DNA of 64,000 nucleotides from Engraulis encrasicolus. Taxonomy: Eukaryota; Chordata; Actinopteri; Clupeiformes; Engraulidae. The notes under the pieces were generated by a model that was not told the DNA's origin, did not search any database, and saw only the letters and a program-made list of their open reading frames with translations. How positions within the stretch are numbered: the stretch's first letter is position 1; every line of letters begins with the position of its first letter. The position numbers were made by a program, and so were the translations under genes. The stretch covers positions 16,936,664 to 17,000,663 of the forward strand of contig NC_085860.1 of assembly GCF_034702125.1 (NCBI RefSeq), given 5' to 3'. Positions 25,760 to 38,689 of the stretch are shown one piece after another.

Positions 25760-27200
25760 TTTTTTTCAAGTCTCTGTTTTTGTTGAGTTAGAAACTGTAA
25801 TGTAAAAATTTGCCCTATCCTGCAATGGATCGTAATCCGGATCACCATCAAAATTTCATCACCTGTTTGTTTCGTTATTTCCAACTCCGTTCATAATTTT
25901 TTGAGTTATCCTGCCGACGGACAGAAAGACGGACAAACAAACAAAGAAACAAACCAACCAACGTGACCGAAAACATAACCTGCTTGGCGGAGGTAGCTAG
26001 ACTGAAACCTGTCTTAATATGCAGACTGGAACTTCCTGAGCTTCCCTTGATCTTGTCCGAGGAGCTTAGGTACAGTATGTGTGGCTATAATGTGGAGTCA
26101 GCAGAAGTGCTGTAGAAAACCCTGTAAGAGGACTTCTAAAACACCACAAGTAAGAGGACTTCTAACAGCCCATAAAAAAACCTGACAAAGCAACAGCAAA
26201 ATACGCCTCTCTTTTTTGGCCTAGACCCAAGTTCAGTGAGATATAGCCCATGGGATACCATACAGTAGATAACTACTACAAGCAAGCTGATGACGGGCAT
26301 GTTACCCTATATGTGCTCGTATCACCTCTGCTTTCATGCACTGCTGTCACACAAACTGAACACTGCAAGGACGCAGGGTCCTTTCACTGTACATAAAGTT
26401 AGAGCACGTTAAATCTTGCTAGCAAAACAAGTACTTTGTCATATATTTGAAATATTATTTCAGGAGTTTGTCAACCTATAACTGGATGAAAACTAAAACT
26501 CTTTGCTTTGCCATGCGTCATGGGCTATACATGAGCAAATATGACTGTTACGACAAACGACGATTACAATATCACCTTTCAGGGCTAGCAGCAAGAACTT
26601 AGACTTGAATTTAGGCCACCAGTACTAGCCAACAAGTTGCAGTTTCTTTGATAATAAAACACCTCAGATAATTAAATGAGGTGTGTGACTAAATATGGTG
26701 TGCTGTGGTGAAACCTTTGGTATTGATTTCATTGTTTATTCAAAACAGTAATGTCAACACTTTGGCTATACCCCAAACATGTGGTAGGCCTACATTTCAT
26801 TCCTACTTCAGTCTGCTCCATCACAATGAGTGGGCCCAAGAAAGAGCCATCTGCCCTGCATGATACAATCAATATCCTTTTGTATGGGCATGGTGAAGCG
26901 AAGGGAGAAAAAATATGATGGAGCATTACGTATACCAGCTGTAGAGAGACTAGAGCACTTCATATCATAATTCAATTACAGACAATGGGCTACAGCCATT
27001 CTACATCACAAGACGAAGACAGGGAAGCTAATATACAGAAGCACGTGTATAAAAAAGGCATGCATTTGGTTGTCAAAAACAATTTTAATGAACAATGATA
27101 AACGATGTGAAAACTAAATGTGGAAAATTCTCAGGAAATGCCACATTCAGTGGCTCATATTTCAATAAAGTAGATTAATTATTGATTGTAAATAAACAAG
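25760..27200. other. Mostly unique sequence, no gene seen
   Basis: 25905-25985 contains GACGGACAGAAAGACGGAC-like tandem short words. A 65-aa minus frame at 26729-26926 looks faintly protein-like, but nothing supports it as a gene. Confidence 0.4.
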
Positions 27201-27201
27201 C

Positions 27202-27203
<2 letters not shown>

Positions 27204-27264
<61 letters not shown>
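27204..27264. repeat. (GA)n microsatellite
   Basis: About 60 bp of GA. Confidence 0.97.
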
Positions 27265-27266
<2 letters not shown>

Positions 27267-27311
27267 CTCTGTGAGAACTTTACAGAGAATAATAATAATA
27301 CATACATAGAT

Positions 27312-27547
27312 ACTGTACATACATACATACATACATACGTACATAGGCTACATACATACATAGGCTACATACATACATACATACATACATACATACATAC
27401 ATACATACATACATACATACATACATACATACATACATACATACATACATACATACATACAGTACATACATACATACATACATACATACATACATACATA
27501 CATACATACATACATACATACATACATACATACATACATACATACAT
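27312..27547. repeat. (ATAC)n tetranucleotide array
   Basis: About 235 bp of CATA repeats with GTACATAGGCTA interruptions. Minus-strand frames read as a Met-Tyr-Val-Cys repeat and are not genes. Confidence 0.97.
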
Positions 27548-27960
27548 AACACTAAAAGATGCACATATAAATTCTCTGTTAAATGATATTAGTACTTTTG
27601 TGTACCTTGTTGTTGTAAGTTGCATTTCCTCCTCCAAACAGAACAAATACATTCTGAAACACTCTGGAGTCGGAGGTGAAAGCTGCGGCGACGTATGTGA
27701 TTGATTTTGTGTTTCATTTCAACTTTGAAATAATGAGAAACGCCGGAGCACAGCTCAGAGAACCACCGACATTAATTAAAGTGTTATTGTGGAACATTGC
27801 TCTCATTACCGACCATGATCAAGGCGACGTTCTGTAATAGTGTGTGAAATACAAAATCAGTAAGATTTTAATTGAACCTTGAGGACCGTAAACATATCTG
27901 GCTGGACCTTTTCTTTCTTGTTCTCTTGTTGCTCTGTCTGTCTCTCTGCCTCTCTGTCTA

Positions 27961-27964
<4 letters not shown>

Positions 27965-28047
<83 letters not shown>
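27965..28047. repeat. (CT)n microsatellite
   Basis: About 82 bp of CT immediately downstream of TCTGTCTGTCTC-type sequence. Confidence 0.97.
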
Positions 28048-28048
<1 letters not shown>

Positions 28049-28075
28049 CTCTTCAACTCAGGGCTCAATGACTCA

Positions 28076-28800
28076 AATCAAATCAAATCAAATCAAACAA
28101 AGCTTTATTAGCATGAATGATGCAATCATTGTTGCTAAAGCTGATACAGAAGAAAAACAATATATATATATATATAAAAAAAGAAAAAAAAAATGTATTT
28201 TTTTTAAAAGGAAAAGGAATGAAAAACAATAACAAATGTCTTTCATTAAACTAATGCAAATATTAAAATGAAACAAGTGAAATAATTGTGTTAAATTAAA
28301 CATAAATGAAATTATTCTTAAGGAAACTAACCATGTAGGCCATGTATATAATCTATATTTTTTATTTCGGTACTCATACATAAATACATAGGCCTACATG
28401 CTTATACGTGCACATACATACGAAATATTGTTCAAACATCTCTTAACTGGTGGCATGTCATTAAGTAATCTGCTGCTAAACAGCAATAGTTGATGTCTTC
28501 TCCCAATAATATAAATATCATTTCCTTTATTGACAGGTTGTCAAAATTGGGTATTTTTGTTCTCAGCATATTAAAGAATACCTGTCTTGTGGCAGTGTAT
28601 TTGGAACAGTGAATTAAGAAGTGTTCTTCATTTTCGATCATGTTTATACAATATACACAGGTTCTCCTTTCTCTCGGTAGCCACGTTTTGTGGTGTCTTC
28701 CCTTTTCAATGTTCAAATTGTGGTCACTTATTCTATATTTCGTCATGAGTCTTCTTTTTTTTCTTTCTCTAACTTGTAGTAACTAACTCCGAGTTAGGTT
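28076..28800 (-). mobile_element. Truncated LINE: ORF2 C-terminus and 3' end
   Basis: Minus strand. The open frame at 28432-28746 (104 aa) carries RERRTCVYC, then ENEEHFLIHCSKY and LLGED. This Cys-x2-Cys ... His-x4-Cys arrangement is typical of the C-terminal region after the reverse transcriptase in fish LINEs. In-frame residues extend upstream to a TAG near 28790. Downstream is a 3' region ending TGCTAATAAAGC and a (TTTGA)n tail at about 28076-28100. The reverse transcriptase and endonuclease are missing, so this is a 5'-truncated insertion. The LINE clade was not determined. Confidence 0.8.
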
Positions 28801-28829
28801 AGAAAACATGCATTAGTGAAAATGACGGC

Positions 28830-28934
<105 letters not shown>

Positions 28935-29398
28935 CAACAACAGGGTGCTTTGTTTCAGCTGGGGGCTCTGTGTATTTCAGTGTGTTTCATTCTTGTTTAA
29001 AGAAATGGTAGAAAATATCACAGGCACAGCCCATTTTCCATGGTGCATTTTCTCCGTGCTCTAACAGCGGCAGAGTGCAATGATGTCTTTGTTCCCCGCT
29101 CTCAAACCATGCTGAGCTGAAATAGATTTCTGGGAAATGATGACAATTTTCCTATATTAGGCCTACAACCACATAATGATTCTCTCATATCTTCTAATTA
29201 CTCTATTATGTTCATAAAGCCAGGGACAGGACCTAGTGAAGATATAGGTAGGACACAGTAACCATCTATGGCTGTGCTGTTAGATAGTATGTCGGAACCC
29301 TGCAGACATATGATGGCAATGATGATGCGTGTGTCCATGATTCAAGATTTCTTTTATAACATCTCATTATAGGGGTTATCTAAAAGCTAAATAGATGA

Positions 29399-29597
<199 letters not shown>

Positions 29598-29848
29598 GCC
29601 CTGTATACATGAGAGAAGCAGAACAGAACACCAGCCGAGACGCAGGTCTTTATTCTGAGCGTGTCTTTTTTTTGTAAAGAGTTCAACGGAAGAGTGCAAA
29701 AGTGCAAGGCCCAGCTGTGTCAGCTGGTCCCAGGTGTGGACTCAAAACAAAGAGTGAGGATTGAGCCATCCATCAGACAGGGGGTGTAGACAGGTATTTT
29801 CAATCAGTGCTCATGTCCAGTGCCGCATCATACTGTACTTGAGAATTT

Positions 29849-30005
29849 TTTTGGTCTTTTATGACTTTAGTTGGCAGGACAGCTCGAGAGGTGGACAGGA
29901 AGCTAATGGGGGAGAGAGATGGGGAGGGGTCGGCAAATGACCCGGGCCGGGAATCAAACCCGGGTCTTGCACATGGCAGACGAGTGCCCTACCATGGTAG
30001 GGCCC
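29849..30005 (-). mobile_element. tRNA-like SINE with exact 14-bp TSD
   Basis: Minus-strand element with head CGGGCCCTACCATGGTAGGG, a B-box-like GGTTTGATTCC and a CCATCTCTCTCCCCCATTAG body. The 14-mer GTACTTGAGAATTT flanks it on both sides (29835-29848 and 30006-30019), as expected for LINE-mediated insertion. Same family as 6695-6835. Confidence 0.88.
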
Positions 30006-30019
30006 GTACTTGAGAATTT

Positions 30020-32069
30020 CAACTGTAAGATTTTCAAGAGGTGCACAATGATACAATAAATGAATAGAGAGCTCCAAAAGGAATCTCCCGATATTCCAAT
30101 AGTCACTAAAAAGGAAATTCTTTCTTGTCTACTATTCATATTTTCTTGTAGCAAACTGTATTCATCTCGAAGAAATATTCAGGTCGACACTGAATGCCAT
30201 TCCATGAATGCAAACTCAACTGACATACAACATGTGCTTGAATCAAAGAAACTATTTTCAATGTTGCATAGTACCTTGAATGACTTGTGAACAGAGACTG
30301 TGTGAAAATGATTAAGTTGTGTGAGGTGACCTTCATTCTCAAAGAATGTCCAGAGTACAGAGCAATGCAGAACCCAGGCGCAATAAGCAGAAGTATCCAC
30401 TTCTTATAGAATGATAAGAGAGGACAGCTAAGATTTTCACTGAAGCTTCATTATTTTATCCTTTGTTTTGTTGTTTATTCTTTTTTATTGTTATATTTTT
30501 CTCTACTTACAGTCTTAACACACTACTATTTTACCGTTATGCCCTGTAAGGTGTCCTTGAGTATATTGAAAAGCGGTCCAATTATTTATTTATATATTGA
30601 CTTATTATTATTAGCATTATTATTATTATTATTATCATGACAGGTTTTCTAAATGGAGGCCGTGGGTGCAGCAATATGATTTTTTCACTGTACAGAATGC
30701 ACAATAAATGCTCTCACCTCACATGCACAGAGATCACTCGCCTCAAGGATATTCAAAACTGACAAACTTATTTTGACTTTTTTCTAAAATGGAAATGAGC
30801 ATAAATTCCAGTAAAAGATAAAACTGCAACATAATTGATGAGGATGTCAATTTGATGACAAAGCACAGTAATCCTGGTATAGGCCTATCTCCTCAGAATA
30901 GTGCTGTGGGATATACTTTGGTTGAAAAAACGTTTTGGTAATTAGTAAATGTATTTGATATGAACAAGACAATAACAGCAGGAAAATGAAAAGAGGGAAG
31001 CGGGTGAATCAGGCAGACTTTAGTGCGCACAAAAACAACCTGCATCTGGGTTTTGTTGCTGAAATCATTTGCATATTTAAACATATGTGAGGAGATAAGA
31101 GACTGCACCCTACAGAGTGCCAGTACTGTACGTGTGTACTCACAACTGGTCTATTGTGCAAAGTCTTCAAACAAAACCAGATGCTACGCTAATCAAAGCC
31201 GAGGCGAAGAACAGCTGCGGGATCAAATGCAAGGTGAGAAGGTCAACGTTAATGGAAACATTAATGAATGCAAATTTATGCAAATACACCTGTTTCCATC
31301 AACCTTAGTCACTTCACCCCCCTGTCAATCCCACCCCCTGTAGTGAATTCAAATTTTATTCACATCATGTGGCAAGATTTGGAACATGTTTGGAAGTTTT
31401 CGAATATGGAACTTAAATGTTGACTGAGTTTGTGCCTTTTCACAGCCCAACCCTTAATAATAAAAAAATTGTGCATTTGAATCCCCAAGAAGACAAGCCA
31501 CTGAACTAAGACGGCACCATACATTTTTAAAGGACACATTTGCAAATGTTTTTCAGCTGAGCAATGCAGGCATTTTTTTTGTAGAATTGAAAATGAGGTT
31601 GCAGGCTATTGAGCATAACTTCAGAGTCATCTTTTAGTGACATTGAAAAGCCTAATCTCCAAGGTAACAGTAAGAAAAAATATATTTGCCTTTTTTCCAT
31701 TTGTGCACAACTTCCTACAAACACCCCCAGCCAAAAGTTTTTGAGAGTTCTCAGTATATTCTACTTAATGTGTTGTTTTAAGTGCTGTGAAAACCCCACC
31801 ACCATCAGTGGTGCACTATACAAGTTGTACTTGTTTCGAATAGTTCATGTTTACTGGCAGACAGTGACTAATTGGTTTAATCTCCTCCATTTAGCAAAGT
31901 TTTCCCATTCACTTTCCAGCATGTCACCTTTGATTAGTGTTGGAGTCTCACAGGCCGACTAAGCTGTCTCCAAACCTGACCCTCTTCTCTCATCCACCCC
32001 TGCTCTCACGTGTGTCTGCCCCCGGTGGTTCTCTTCCTCCACCACCTTCAACCCCCCCTTAAAATAATA

Positions 32070-32080
<11 letters not shown>
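30020..32080. other. Unique AT-rich stretch, no gene seen
   Basis: 31055-31290 includes octamer-like ATTTGCAT words (ATCATTTGCATATTTAAA and several ATGCAAAT variants), which could mark a regulatory element. No exon or repeat ends recognised. Confidence 0.4.

Positions 32081-32081
<1 letters not shown>

Positions 32082-32147
<66 letters not shown>
32082..32147. repeat. (CA)n microsatellite, left part of a split array
   Basis: About 66 bp of CA ending at the target duplication of the hAT-like element. CACG-type repeats continue on the other side at 33648. Confidence 0.95.
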
Positions 32148-32155
<8 letters not shown>

Positions 32156-33639
32156 CAGGCGCGGAGTGGCCGTCGGGAGATCGGGGACTTGTCCCGGTGG
32201 GCCGCGGCCGTGAAATGTAATAAGACAGCCACATAGCGTTCTTAACTGGTCCTGAAGTTTGGAACTTGTCCATAGAAGCACTGATTTCCCACTTTTCACA
32301 TCCCTGTGTATGAACTGTGTTGACTAGCCAGTATTTATACCGTATACCAGACGGCAATACCTCACTGACGGTGTCAAACAGTAAATTGGCCACACCCCTT
32401 CTCTACTGATCATTTTCATACACCGTAGATCGCGGAAGTTTACAAGATTTTAGTAACACAGTTTCGTTTTCAGTATTTGAAGAACCTGTGCTATGTATAT
32501 TGGTTACCAAAGGATGGAAATATTAATAAATTATGATTTATTTTCCGATTTCCACACGACTGTTACAGTTTACAGTCTTTCCAGTCCAGATTCACTTGCT
32601 CTGTGGTTATTGACTTGGGTTACAAACAGACTCCACCAAGTGGTAAGGAAGAGAACTGCACCTAACAGAAGCAATGGGTTTTGTTTTGATTTGTTAGACC
32701 TACCAGTATATCTCCTTATAGTCGAAATAATATTATTATCATACATATATTTATATGTGGTACATTTAGGATGTAGCCTATGTCTGAAGAAATGGAACAA
32801 AATAATTACCACACAAGATTCTGATGTGACCAGTGCTGGGTGTGTAGGCTAATAAGCGGTGGATTAAAGTAGAGTGATTGCAAGAAACAAAGACATTTGC
32901 TGCGACGAAGACAGCGTTTTAAGGTAGGCCTACATCGTTTGGTTATACATTTTGTTGACTTATGGTTGTGGTTTGAAGTAGCTAAGTTTGGCTTATTTGC
33001 TGCATGGTGGGTTTATTGCACAATGTAGACAGACTTTTTGTAAGCTATAGGCTACTATACTATATTTTGTAAGCCTACCCTTCTAAAAATCCCCACACTC
33101 AAAACTTTGTGCCCATGCTCATCCTGTCTTCCTTAAACGATATTTCAATTTCAAACTGTCAAAATGACAGTGGAGTGCACATTTGCATGGAACAGTAGCG
33201 TGATGTAGCCTAACCTAGTAGGCCTATGAATGCTTTGGACTGTGATGATGGCTCCAGTGGTGTAGTCTACTTTTTGAAGTGGGTATACTGTATATTTGAG
33301 CATTTTTTGATGTGTGTATAGTCTACTGTATATATTTGTGCTATTGTAAATAATGGATCAATCAATTTTAAGTGGGTATACTGTAATCCCTGAAATTTTG
33401 AAATGGGTGCGTATACCTGCGTTTTACGTAGACTACACCACTGGCTGTGCATTTCATCAAGGTGTAGGCTACAATTCTCCACTTCAGGTTGATATTTTAG
33501 ATTTCGTGGCTTTTGTCTTTTTGGTTAGGAAACCATGTTGTTCGCTTTGTTTTTTTTTTTTGTTTTTTGTTTTTTTTTTAAAGAGGGCCGCCAAGGGGAA
33601 AATTCTCCCGGTGGGAAAAGGTGGGCCACTCCGCCCCTG
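32156..33639. mobile_element. 1484-bp hAT-like non-autonomous element, copy 1
   Basis: It begins CAGGCGCGGAGTGGCC and, read inward from the other end, CAGGGGCGGAGTGGCC. The exact 8-mer CAAACTCG lies on both sides (32148-32155 and 33640-33647). The interior has no transposase frame (the longest, at 32493-32852, has no recognisable motif). It carries the nested MITE at 33255-33443. A second copy with independent flanks is at 55200-56708, which confirms the bounds. Confidence 0.93.
33255..33443. mobile_element. 189-bp hAT-like MITE nested in the 1.48-kb element
   Basis: Ends CAGTGGTGTAGTCTAC and GTAGACTACACCACTG, as at 25555-25746. No intact flanking duplication remains. It sits at the same place in both 1.5-kb copies, so it inserted before that element multiplied. 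Confidence 0.85.
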
Positions 33640-33880
33640 CAAACTCGCACGCACGCACACACGCACGCATGCACGCACGCACGCACGCACGCACCTTCCC
33701 TCTCATCTACCCCCTCCCTCCCTTGGAGTTGCCTCCAGCCACCTCCCATTCACACACACATGCACGCACGCACACACACACACGCACGCACGCACGCACG
33801 CACACAGACACACGCACGCACCTTCTCTCTCCCCCTCTTGGGGTTGCCCCCCTCCCCTTTACGCACGCACGGACGGACGG
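33640..33880. repeat. (CACG)n and (CA)n arrays with repeated spacers
   Basis: Runs of CGCACGCACGCA alternate with CACCTTCCCTCTCATCTAC-type spacers at about 33693, 33820 and 33892, forming an irregular higher-order repeat. Confidence 0.85.
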
Positions 33881-34062
33881 ACAAACGCATGCACCTTCCC
33901 TCTCATATACACCCCCCCCACACACACACCCCCCTCCCCCACCTTGTGTCAGCCCCCACTGCCCCCACACTCCCACTGGTGCCACCTCTCATATGAGGAC
34001 AGACACTCACAGCCTCCACACACAACCCAGAGGGTGACATGACCAGGGTAAACATGCTCTTC

Positions 34063-34495
<433 letters not shown>

Positions 34496-34638
34496 GGGTT
34501 TTTATGAAGTATGACCGTAACAGGAAATCCTCATGAGAGGAAGGGCTTGAAATTTAAATATGAAATTAATTCGCTAGAAGCAGAAGGATTAACTGCCGCT
34601 CTGCTATGTGTCATGTGACTACATTCAAGCACACCAGG

Positions 34639-34864
34639 CAGGGCTGGACTGGCCATCTGGCATAGCGGGCATTTCCCGGTGGGCCCTGCACCTTTATGGG
34701 CCCCTATTTTCAGAAATGTTAAAAAAAAAAAATTAAATCATTTTTTTTTTTACATTTCTGAATAGGGGCCCACAAGGGTGCAGGGCCCACCGGTGAGTCA
34801 GTTCTGCGCTGATAATTATGATTTAATTATATTTAAGCCAATTTTCTCCCCCAGTCTAGCCCTG
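34639..34864. mobile_element. GGGCCC-rich hAT-like MITE (18025 family)
   Basis: Begins CAGGGCTGGACTGGCC, ends CCAGTCTAGCCCTG, with the same interior as 18025-18236. The expected 8-bp duplication is absent. Instead TGTGACTACATTCA appears 25 bp before the left end and immediately after the right end. Confidence 0.85.
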
Positions 34865-36840
34865 TGTGACTACATTCAGGCGGAGCAGGTCTACACCCAT
34901 GACACGGCATAATTATGTTGAAAATGCACGATGCGTTTCTGTAAAGTTGCCCTCACAACCTCCAGTTTTGAATCCACACAAGCCCGGCCTCCCCTGATTA
35001 AGAGCTGCTATTTTTAATCCGCATAACACGCCGGATAGAAACTTGCAGACTTGCAGTTCTCAATGCCGATTTCATTTTATATATAAACACACTTCAAATA
35101 TGCAAATGAGCTGGATGGGAAAGCCACACTTCAGACAACTCAAGGTCATATGCAGTGCAGTCTTGTACTGTGATGGTATCTTAATGCTGAAAATCTTCCC
35201 TTGAAAGCAGGGATGTTAGTAGGAATTATGTTTTAACAGGGCACTGTCTGCTCAGTCTAACCCCTACTGAAAAAGGCCTCATGGCACCCATGCTTACAAG
35301 GTTTTGACTTCATCAGAAAGACCTTTTTTACAGGGAAAGTACTCAGTCTCTTTTCCAAGTCCCCCTGCATTATATATATATTTTTCTTACTCTTAACTCT
35401 TCTTCGAGACACATTATAACCTTTCCCAAAAGATATTTGCCGTTTTGAAAACAGTGAGTCATTTTACACAATACCCCCCTCCATTCACACCGTCTCCTCA
35501 TCAGTGTCCTCTACCTCTGTGGAACAGTCACCACTAATTAAACATTATTCTCAATGGGCCCAACACCAACTAAAATTATGTAGGCCAAATTATTGTTTTA
35601 GTTTATTAACAACAACAAAAATCCATGTCCTATTTACATAATGTATTTTAGTTTCGTTCCATAAACATGTTTTTTTTTACTGAGGATGTTTCCACCATAT
35701 AATGAAGCACAAACAAAAACGATCATGACCTGTGACGTGCATGTTTAGTTGAAATGAATGGGGCTATGTACTGTACGTAGGCCGACAGTACAGTATGTAG
35801 GCCTATCTTTTCTACTGGTATAATGTTACTTTGATTAAACTATTATGTCTCAGTAAGACATGGTGGCCTGTCACTCGATAGTTTCCACCACTACCAAAAA
35901 AATAAAAACATTTTTCAGCAAGGAAGTAAGTTACCATCAAGAGTCAGCAAGAGTGCTTCTATACAGATATGGGCTTCTAAACATGCAAAAAAAAAAAAAA
36001 AAACGGTTGAAAATGAGTAAGCCTGAGCTGTAATCTCCATCCTACATCTCTGTCCGTCCGGATACACAAAAGCCTCAGTGGCTCTGGCCTGCACCATGGA
36101 AAACATCAACCTCCATCTCCGCTGAACTTAAATAGACTTTAATATACACCCACATAACTCAGGGAGAACATGTGTTCTGCTTCGGGAAGGCAGTAATATC
36201 AAACAGATCACTCTGTCATAACTCCATATTGTGTTCAGATTTATCTGATCTGGCTGTCGCTAAACTCATCATATCCAACATGAGGAATTGCGCCGCTATC
36301 TTTTTCAGCCGCGTTCAGCAGTCTTGGAGAGATGCGACGCCGCTGCTGCCGGTGGTGGTGGTGGTGGTGGTGGTAATGTAATGCGATCTCCTCGCTTGAT
36401 TAACGGGCACTTGAGCTCCCGAGCACCTGGGGATTGTTAGCACAATGATTTGTCATGTTGTCACCCCCTGCCCTGTGCGCGGCGTGCGCTCTCTCTAATT
36501 CCGCTGTCGTAGGTTGTTGGGAATGTCACTACACAGACTGCCATTTCGCTCCTCAGCCCTTGTCTGTCACACGACGGTGTCAGGGTAGTGTCAGCACATC
36601 ATATCAGTGAGGAGAGAGCTTGCAAGTGAGAAATGATCAGGGCAATCTGATCCTAGTATGTACCCAGTGCGCTCGCCTTTTTCTTATCAGGATGGGTCTG
36701 CGTAATGGAACGTTTTGACAAACACCTCTCTCATGCTGGCAGGCGGGCGGGCGGCGGGTATTGGTGGCTCATGGCTATCTCCCGACTCCTGAGCTTGTTT
36801 GGGGATTTTAGCAGATCAATCTTGCCCCAGCTGCTGATCT
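34865..36840. other. Mostly unique stretch, no gene seen
   Basis: Contains a (GGT)n run at about 36350-36374. The 36130-36330 part is of balanced composition without simple repeats and is a candidate conserved non-coding segment. No exon recognised. Confidence 0.4.
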
Positions 36841-36853
36841 GTATGGATTACAC

Positions 36854-37200
36854 ATGGAGGAGGAGGAGGAGGTGGTGGTGGTGGTGGTGGTGGAGGAGGA
36901 TGAGGAGGATGAGGAAGAGGAGGAGGGGGAGGAGGAGGTGGTGGTGGTGGACGAAGATGAAGAGGAGGAGATGGAGGAGAAGGAGAGGATGTGGTGGAGG
37001 TGGTGGTGGAGGAAGAGGAGGAGGAGGTGGTGGTGGAGGAGGAGGGGGAGGTGGTAGAGGAAGGGGAGGAGGAAGAAGATGAAGAGGAGGAGGATGAAGA
37101 GGAGGAGATGGTGGAGGAAGAGGAGGAGGTGGTGGAGGAAGAGGAGGAGGAGGTAGTGGAGAGGAGTAGGTGATGGAGGAATGAGGAGGTGGGGGAGGAG
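36854..37200. repeat. (GGA)n/(GGT)n purine-rich trinucleotide repeat
   Basis: Degenerate GAG/GGT triplets over about 345 bp. The open frames are Glu/Val or Ser/Pro-rich artefacts. Confidence 0.93.
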
Positions 37201-37289
37201 GGGGACCTCTGTCTGTGTCTCTTACTAACTTTTAGCCACACAGGAACTGATGACAATCAGATGGAGAAAAGCGAGAGAATAGATGTTGT

Positions 37290-37290
<1 letters not shown>

Positions 37291-37382
<92 letters not shown>
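37291..37382. repeat. (GA)n microsatellite
   Basis: About 90 bp of GA, followed by further purine-rich sequence to 37680. Confidence 0.97.
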
Positions 37383-37384
<2 letters not shown>

Positions 37385-37679
37385 AAAGAGAAGAGAGGGA
37401 GGGGGCAGGACATAAGAGAGGAGGGGGAGGGAGACTGAGAATGAGAGATGAAGAGATGGAGAGAGGGGAGACAAGAGAGACAAACAAGAATAGTGAAGGA
37501 AGAAATCATGAAAGACTAAAGGAATGAGAATGAAAAATGGAGAGGGAAGAGTGTGGGAATGAGATGAAAACAGAGCAGAAAAGAGAGATGGAAAGAAGGG
37601 TGGAGAAAGAAAGAAAGAAAGAAATGGATGGAAAGAAGGGTGGACAAAAAGAAAAAAGAAACAAAAGAAAGAAAGGAAG

Positions 37680-37788
<109 letters not shown>

Positions 37789-38257
37789 AAAGGAGGGAGT
37801 GGTAGAGAAGGGATGCTGGCGCCTGCTGCATGTGGACGTGGGGAAGGGGGCGGCCGTGGGAAGGGGGGGGCGTGTGGAGGAGGGGGGCGGAGGCCTCAGC
37901 GGAGGCACATGGCACTTTGATGAGATAAACTTCTCCCTCTTGTGCAACTTCACTTGCGTTCCTCGGTTTCCCCCTTTTCCTGCAATTACGGGCCCATGTT
38001 TCCTCTGTCAAGCCATTTGAAGGTTTGTTTGTTTTTCTTGTGGCTGTAAAACTAGTCTCTGCGATAATAAATTCCTCATTACCAGCAGCAGCAGTTGTTT
38101 CTTCTCCCCCAGTATATTCTTGTGGTCTCTTTTCCCTCCCAACGCTCAAGTTGTTTTCTCAAGCTGAGCGTTATTAGCTTTGTGGCAAGGAAATGCATCA
38201 GTCTTCTCTCCCTGCCACGTTGCGTCAGGGATGAAGGGGCTGGCTGAGGGACGTGGT

Positions 38258-38316
38258 GCGTGCGTGTCTGTGTGTGTGTGCGTGCGTGTCTGTGTGTGTG
38301 CGTGCATGTCTGTGTG

Positions 38317-38354
<38 letters not shown>
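38258..38354. repeat. (GT)n with GCGT interruptions
   Basis: About 95 bp, with CGTGCGTGTCTGTG units at the left. Confidence 0.93.
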
Positions 38355-38355
<1 letters not shown>

Positions 38356-38689
38356 GGGTTCAAAGCAGGGAGGGGTTGGGGTTTTGAGAAGAAGGCTGAG
38401 GCTGAGACTGAGGGTGGCATGGGGAGAGCAGAGCAGTGGGGGAGCGCGTAGTGTAGCGGGTGAAACCTTTAATTTGGAGCAGATCCGCGCTGGAGGAAGC
38501 GACGAGGGATGGAGGGCTGGAGGGCTGGGGTCGGCAGGGTCAGGCCTCAAGCTCTATGGGATGGCACTGCTGCATAACCCCATCAGGAAGCCTGTGTATG
38601 CTCTATGCTCCTTGTGGAGCTCATGATAGCAGCACCAGACAAGGCAGGCAAGAAGGGTAGTGGTGGCAGCACCACCCCTCTACCCAGCA

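Noticed and set aside
26729..26926. 65-aa minus frame with ADGSFLGPLIV, faintly like a DDE transposase segment
   Set aside because: Too short, lacks catalytic residues, and has no inverted repeats nearby. The resemblance is to a few residues only.
27280..27652. Met-Tyr-Val-Cys repeat protein
   Set aside because: Translation of the ATAC tetranucleotide array.
32493..32852. 119-aa frame inside the hAT-like element as a possible transposase
   Set aside because: No hAT transposase motif (dimerisation region, BED finger, RW pair), and the second copy does not preserve the same frame length.
33640..33880. CRISPR-like alternation of repeats and spacers
   Set aside because: Irregular microsatellite with variable spacing in a eukaryotic genome; spacers are themselves similar to each other.
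33353..34042. 229-aa forward frame
   Set aside because: Runs through the end of a transposon into CACG/CA repeats; composition is repeat-driven.
36705..37256. 125-146 aa Gly/Arg- and Ser/Pro-rich frames
   Set aside because: Products of the GGA/GGT trinucleotide repeat on both strands.
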